From NCBI RefSeq assembly GCF_958979055.1, contig NC_084893.1, positions 26,925,487-26,989,486 on the forward strand: 64,000 nt of DNA. Reading direction: 5' to 3'. Every line of letters starts with the position of its first letter. Position 1 is the stretch's first letter. Below the pieces are notes generated by a model. The model was not told where the DNA came from. It made no database searches and saw nothing but the letters and a program-made list of their open reading frames with translations. The stretch is from Alnus glutinosa. Lineage: Eukaryota; Streptophyta; Magnoliopsida; Fagales; Betulaceae. Positions 60,931 through 64,000 of the stretch are shown here, in pieces. The translations under genes were made by a program, and so were the position numbers.

Positions 60931-63618
60931 TCATTCGACGTCGGAATTTACACTACAAGTCCCTATAATACCTTTTTCCCACTCATATACACCACATCTC
61001 TCCAAATCTAGAGGTGATAAAACCTGCAAATCTAATGATTTATTTCTAAGCATATTTGCAAAACTGACTAAAAGAGTTTGACAAGTATGTTGTTCCTCCA
61101 TCTTCTGTAACTCAGAGAGTTCCAATGAACGATCCTTCCATGGCTGGTAAAATGACCTGTACAGAGAACAAGCCCTGGATTAGTTTGATATAGCGATAGA
61201 GGGTAAACATTTCATGTCCAATCTGCACAAGAAAATATCATGGAATAGCTGTAAAAGCAACCAAAAAGCAAGAGATAATGTAGCATGGATTAATCAACAT
61301 TAGTCACTACAAGGCCTCAACTTTTTGCATGACTTTTTAATTTTGAGTTCTTCTCATTAACCAAATCAAACAAAATCTAAAAGATGGCAGAAATTGTACA
61401 TAAGATTAACTTTATTTCAAAAACTATTATCAAATCTGATCCTACCAAGCAAAAACAATCTCCCTTTCATTGGCAAAATCTAGATGTATGAAACCCAAAA
61501 CCAGATCATCAACCGAAAGGTCAAAAAGAAAATTTTAAACCAAAAAATCACCTTAGGTCATACAGGTCAATCAGGAAGTACCAGTAAAATGCCATGTTTT
61601 TTTTCTTTGGTCCTAATACCATGTTTGCCTATGCAGTAATTATCAAATTCCTTTCTGCTCCACATCTTTTTCACAGAAAAGAAAAATGAGAAGGGAAAAA
61701 GAAAAAGGCTGGAGGACACAATATATTACCATCGCCATGCAGGATTTGCTTCAGCAGGACAACGTATCTTTGAGCACAGTGATGCCACAAGAGTCTCACT
61801 ACTATGGAAGATAGCTGATCTGGATTCTACAGAAATATGAAGTTAAGACTCAGTCTACTTTCCCAAAAGTGACAAACAAATAGATAAAGATATCTATGTA
61901 TAAACATTTAATTTGGACAAACTCACCCGGTTCAAAATTTTTAATTTTTTTTTTTTTTGGGGAGAGAGTCAAAGCCTAACTTCGGTAGACATGAAAAATA
62001 AACCTCAGTAATTAATCTGTGACAACATAGTTCAGATAAATAAGTCTCAAAACCAAATTGTCACTCACCCACTATTAACAAGTAATAATGGGTATAATGT
62101 ATATTTACTGTAAACATTTAATCGCAACTCAACTCAGCCTCATTCCAGCTACAAGGGATTGGCTGGACCTAGGAAACTTAAAAGCTCTAGCAGGGTTTTC
62201 TTTATTAAAACAACATAATTTGTTTTTCACTCACAGCTTGGATCCAGATTCTATTCAGCCTCCTTTATCCTTGAAGTGCCAAACAAAAAGACATTACTTA
62301 CTGTCACTTGCCATAATGGAACCATATAAGCTCACTCTCTCCTGTCTTCAAATGATACAACCTCTAACTTGTCAAAATTATATAGCACTACTCTTTTCTT
62401 GTTTCATCGAGAATCAATATTGACATTCTCTTTCAATCAGCACATGCTATGAACACATTGTTTCTCGACTGACAAGCAAATTTGCACCGTATAGATTAGT
62501 TGGCCCTAAGGACTCCGTTACTCACTGAACTAGTGAAATCCTCCAGAAGTATTCTCCACCTCATCAATCCCAACATCCTATTCAATTTTCCCTCTCTATT
62601 GCAGTTCCCTTCACAACAACAGGATAGTCACGCAAATCTCCATGTCATCAATCTTTAAAATTTCTCAATTTATCACTTACACTAATTACGCAACATTTAT
62701 ATATGGCATAGAATCCCCATATGCTGAAATCTCTTGATTCCAAGTAGCTCATTTTGTTTCCCTTGCCACCAAAAACAAATTCAGTAGAGAATATATACCA
62801 TGCAACTTAGACCATACTTCCCTTTCTCTAGCACATTGGCCAACAGGCTTCCAAGGGACCAGAAAGAGAACATAGACCATGCTGCATGAGTTCATTCATA
62901 AGAAATTCCAATAAGGGCGATCCTATTCAAACCAAACAGGCTTCATGCCTGAATTGATGTCCAATGAAACTATGCAGGAGGATCAGGTTAACATTCCCGA
63001 CCAATCACTAAGCTTCCCTGCTATAGTAGCTAAGTAGAATACCCAAGACCTTATTCCAGGTTCAGATTGCTAGTCAAACACAGAAATTGAATCTTCTACA
63101 GTCTAAAATTTCCAAAATCCGCAACTCCAGTACTCAATACAGTATGCCAAACAACTGAAACCAACAAATAATCAAAATAACTTACCTGCAAAATCGGTGG
63201 CATAGAAAAGGAGACAAAGTGCAGAGACAACTGATGGGAGCACTCTGCAATTGATGCCAAGAAGCTGTTGGAGGTAGAAAATCGAAGAAGCTAATAAATC
63301 CTCACAGCCAAATCTGTTTTGGATGCTTTCATCACATGCATTTCCAACAAGATCTAATAAAGATTGCAGAGTTCCTAGTTTTAATCGATTTGAAAATTCA
63401 GGGCCCAAATCATTAGATTTCCAAGAAAGCTTCCCAAGAATTACAGCAGCACTTAGCCAACGTAAAAGTTTTGATATCAAAGAATCCTCATAGATCTCTT
63501 CCTCTAAAGAAACAGTGAAACGAGGATGAGATTCTTTGAACTGAAGCATTTGTGCAGAGTCTGATTTCAAAGCAGTGGAAATTGCCCACATAACAAAACT
63601 TGAAAGCCTGTCTCGATT
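60931..63618 (-). CDS. URB1-like nucleolar pre-ribosomal-associated protein (C-terminal exons, partial)
   Basis: The last three exons of a large nucleolar protein needed for 60S ribosomal subunit assembly (Urb1/Npa1 family); the rest lies beyond the right edge. Exons: 63186-63618, 61730-61826, 60931-61156; the phases fit, giving 251 residues. Seen: helical repeat-like text (SKLLRWLSAAVILGKLSWKS, LGTLQSLLDLVGNAC), then CRVLPSVVSALCLLFYATDF, the highly plant-conserved RCPAEANPAWRWSFYQPWKD across the exon 2/3 join, and ELSELQKMEEQHTCQTLLVS near the end. Identification is by recall of plant family members, with good confidence from the PAWRW segment. 63619-64000 reads as intron. Confidence 0.8.
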
Positions 63619-64000
63619 CTGTGAAAACACACCAAAACAAAACAAGATTTCAATATGTAGTCAAACCATTAGGGAAAAGTGATTTGGCATAGTAATACAT
63701 AAAACAGATCTAAAAGGTGAAGAGAACATGGATCACTTCAACAACTTAAATGCCAAATAAGTTACTCAAGTATGCCTGCAAAGCGTATGTAAGGATATAC
63801 TAGACAACGCCAATAGAAGACAGCTACACTTTGCACTAGCTTAAGTGTCCAACATGTATGAGAACAGAATGGACCCCTAGGATGGCTGAACAAAAAATTT
63901 CTACTTTGGAAACCAAAGCCAGCAAAAAATGAGGAGCTTTTGGTGCCTCTTTTGATGCTTATGGAGGGAAAGAAACAATTGGAGCTTTGAAGATTTGAAA

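Noticed and set aside
63619-64000. A further URB1 exon at the right edge
   Set aside because: No peptide continuing the family is readable before the edge, and no acceptor/donor pair is convincing; treated as intron.

Overview
The window is nuclear DNA of a dicot flowering plant, most likely a woody one (my guess from repeat style and family make-up; no marker settles the species). The evidence is AT-rich DNA, GT-AG introns, a CYP716/728-type P450 cluster, a plant CRM-domain organelle splicing factor, and plant-specific repeats (Cassandra, CACTA, Mutator-type MITEs, an endogenous pararetrovirus).

Left two thirds (about 1-41 kb) is a degraded tandem array of one P450 gene and its flanks. Three complete minus-strand genes remain: A (6097-8431), B (21915-24116) and C (35282-37580). 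All have four exons of identical length and encode 474 residues. Two more units are only partial: a 5' flank at 1219-2180 whose gene lies off the left edge or is lost, and a 3' flank plus the last four codons of a gene at 31190-31760. Unit B also carries an orphan copy of the last exon of the neighbouring FAX-like gene, so the duplicated segment reached from the P450 into that neighbour.

The array is filled with inserted elements: a LINE at the left edge, a Ty1/copia fossil split by a LINE-derived insert, nested Mutator MITEs, 4 kb of AT-rich degenerate repeats holding a tandem SINE-like block and a hAT element, a near-complete florendovirus-like endogenous pararetrovirus (about 13.83-21.66 kb), a Cassandra element with 5S-like LTRs, two short LTR elements with perfect 5-bp target duplications, a CACTA relic and a Harbinger MITE. 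Because the units are copies of each other, several insertions can be read against an empty site elsewhere in this window.

Right third (about 41-64 kb) is ordinary single-copy gene space: a FAX-like (Tmemb_14) gene with a large intron 2 full of LINE debris, diverging from an intronless DTW-domain tRNA-uridine aminocarboxypropyltransferase gene; a mitochondrial CAF/MCSF1-like CRM splicing factor; a purple acid phosphatase closest to PAP18; and the 3' exons of the nucleolar ribosome-biogenesis gene URB1, running off the right edge. These genes form no operon or shared pathway. The most interesting structure is the P450 array: its chronology, its mosaic relationships, and a 35-base homopolymer between the TATA box and start codon of copy B.
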